Origin: Erwinia sorbitola
GTDB taxonomy: Bacteria > Pseudomonadota > Gammaproteobacteria > Enterobacterales > Enterobacteriaceae
Assembly: GCF_009738185.1 (NCBI RefSeq)
Contig: NZ_CP046509.1
Span: forward strand, 561,501-625,500
Length of the DNA: 64,000 bases
Direction: 5' to 3'
The number at the start of each line of letters is the position of its first letter. Positions within the stretch are counted from its first letter, which is position 1. Positions 63,387-64,000 of this stretch are shown piece after piece. A model generated the notes under the pieces. The model did not search any database. It had not been told where the DNA came from and was given only the letters and a program-made list of their open reading frames with translations. The position numbers were made by a program, and so were the translations under genes.

Positions 63387-64000
63387 CCCCCATTTATCTT
63401 TCAGCTTCTGGCCGCTGCCATCGTTCACCGGGTCACTTATCTGTGTAAGCTCCCGGTGATTCAATCCATTGCCGCTTTGTCAGCAGCCGAAATCTTTCGG
63501 GGATTCCCCCATTTATCTTTCAGCTTCTGGCCGCTGCCATCGTTCACCGGGTCACTTATCTGTATAAGCTCCCGGTGATTCAATCCATTGCCGCTTTGTC
63601 AGCAACCGAAATCTTTCGGGGATTCCCCCATTTATCTTTCAGCTTCTGGCCGCTGCCATCGTTCACCGGGTCACTTATCTGTATAAGCTCCCGGCGATTC
63701 AATCCATTGCCGCTTTGTCAGCAGCCGAAATCTTTCGGGGATTCCCCCATTTATCTTTCAGCTTCTGGCCGCTGCCATCGTTCACCGGGTCACTTATCTG
63801 TATAAGCTCCCGGTGATTCAATCCATTGCCGCTTTGTCAGCAGCCGAAATCTTTCGGGGATTCCCCCATTTATCTTTCAGCTTCTGGCCGCTGCCATCGT
63901 TCACCGGGTCACTTATCTGTGTAAGCTCCCGGTGATTCAATCCATTGCCGCTTTGTCAGCAGCCGAAATCTTTCGGGGATTCCCCCATTTATCTTTCAGC
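63384..64000 (-). repeat. Tandem array of ERIC-derived 119-bp units, continuing past the window
   Basis: Equivalent points (CATTTATCTTTCAGC) recur at 63391, 63510, 63629, 63748, 63867 and 63986, an exact 119-bp period. Each unit is an ERIC shortened by 7-8 bases relative to the 127-bp copy, mainly the GTTGG-C bases before CTGCC. Units differ from one another by only one or two bases (for example TGTGTAAGC versus TGTATAAGC). Junctions read GGGGATTCCCCC, fusing terminal repeats. Five complete units and the start of a sixth are visible after the 127-bp copy. Open frames across the array are artefacts of repetition. rpsU is expected beyond the edge but not seen. Confidence 0.93.

Noticed and set aside
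63158..63805. Open reading frames with repeated SFGDSPIYLSASGR-type peptides
   Set aside because: They arise from reading through the 119-bp ERIC array; 119 is not a multiple of 3, there are no start signals, and dnaG lies on the other strand.
63391..64000. The regular repeats as a CRISPR array
   Set aside because: The whole 119-bp unit is repeated without unique spacers and matches ERIC; no cas genes are present.

Overview
The window is chromosomal DNA of an enterobacterium (Enterobacterales), most likely Erwiniaceae (Erwinia/Pantoea-like). I infer this from gene orders shared with E. coli (argI-rraB-yjgM-yjgN-valS-holC-pepA-lptFG; malT/malPQ; malGFE/malK-lamB-malM; rpoD-dnaG), from protein lengths close to the E. 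coli orthologues, from leuX and ERIC elements, and from miaE, which E. coli K-12 lacks. I could run no database search.

Layout. 1-8.6 kb: argI (cut by the left edge), rraB, miaE, a GNAT gene, a DUF898 membrane protein with an M48 peptidase, then valS and holC. 8.6-12.7 kb: pepA divergent from lptF-lptG (LPS export). 12.7-13.3 kb: a large inverted-repeat element. 13.4-17 kb: DUF445 (yjiN), an acetoin/butanediol SDR, a LysE-type exporter and a DUF2501 protein. 17.3-27.5 kb: an AT-rich accessory island at leuX. It holds two decayed P4-type integrases, a decayed TIR-like gene behind an intact membrane-protein gene, IS3 debris, and an intact type II restriction-modification pair. Mrr (methyl-directed restriction) and a DUF1294 gene lie at its right side. 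29.3-44.9 kb: the complete maltose/maltodextrin regulon (malT, malPQ, malEFG, malK-lamB-malM). 45-59.3 kb: mixed core genes: LprI/DUF4431, UPF0149, nlpA, an XRE/Ner regulator pair, ampH, opgB, a porin, a tautomerase with a LysR gene, aer, a UPF0303 protein, a tartrate/malate-type dehydrogenase and mug. 59.3-63.3 kb: rpoD and dnaG of the macromolecular-synthesis operon.

Repeats are the most distinctive feature. Four ERIC elements sit in intergenic regions: argI leader, pepA-lptF, lamB-malM, and directly against the dnaG start codon. The dnaG copy is followed by a head-to-tail array of ERIC-derived 119-bp units that runs off the right edge. Other repeats are a family of GGCATGCC-centred palindromes (three copies between the M48 gene and valS, one before miaE) and a ~580-bp imperfect palindrome after lptG.

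How the parts fit: malT activates the maltose operons, whose products carry maltodextrin through LamB, MalE and MalFGK2 to MalP and MalQ. The leuX island looks like at least two successive integrations, now immobile because both integrases are broken, that left a working restriction-modification module beside mrr.
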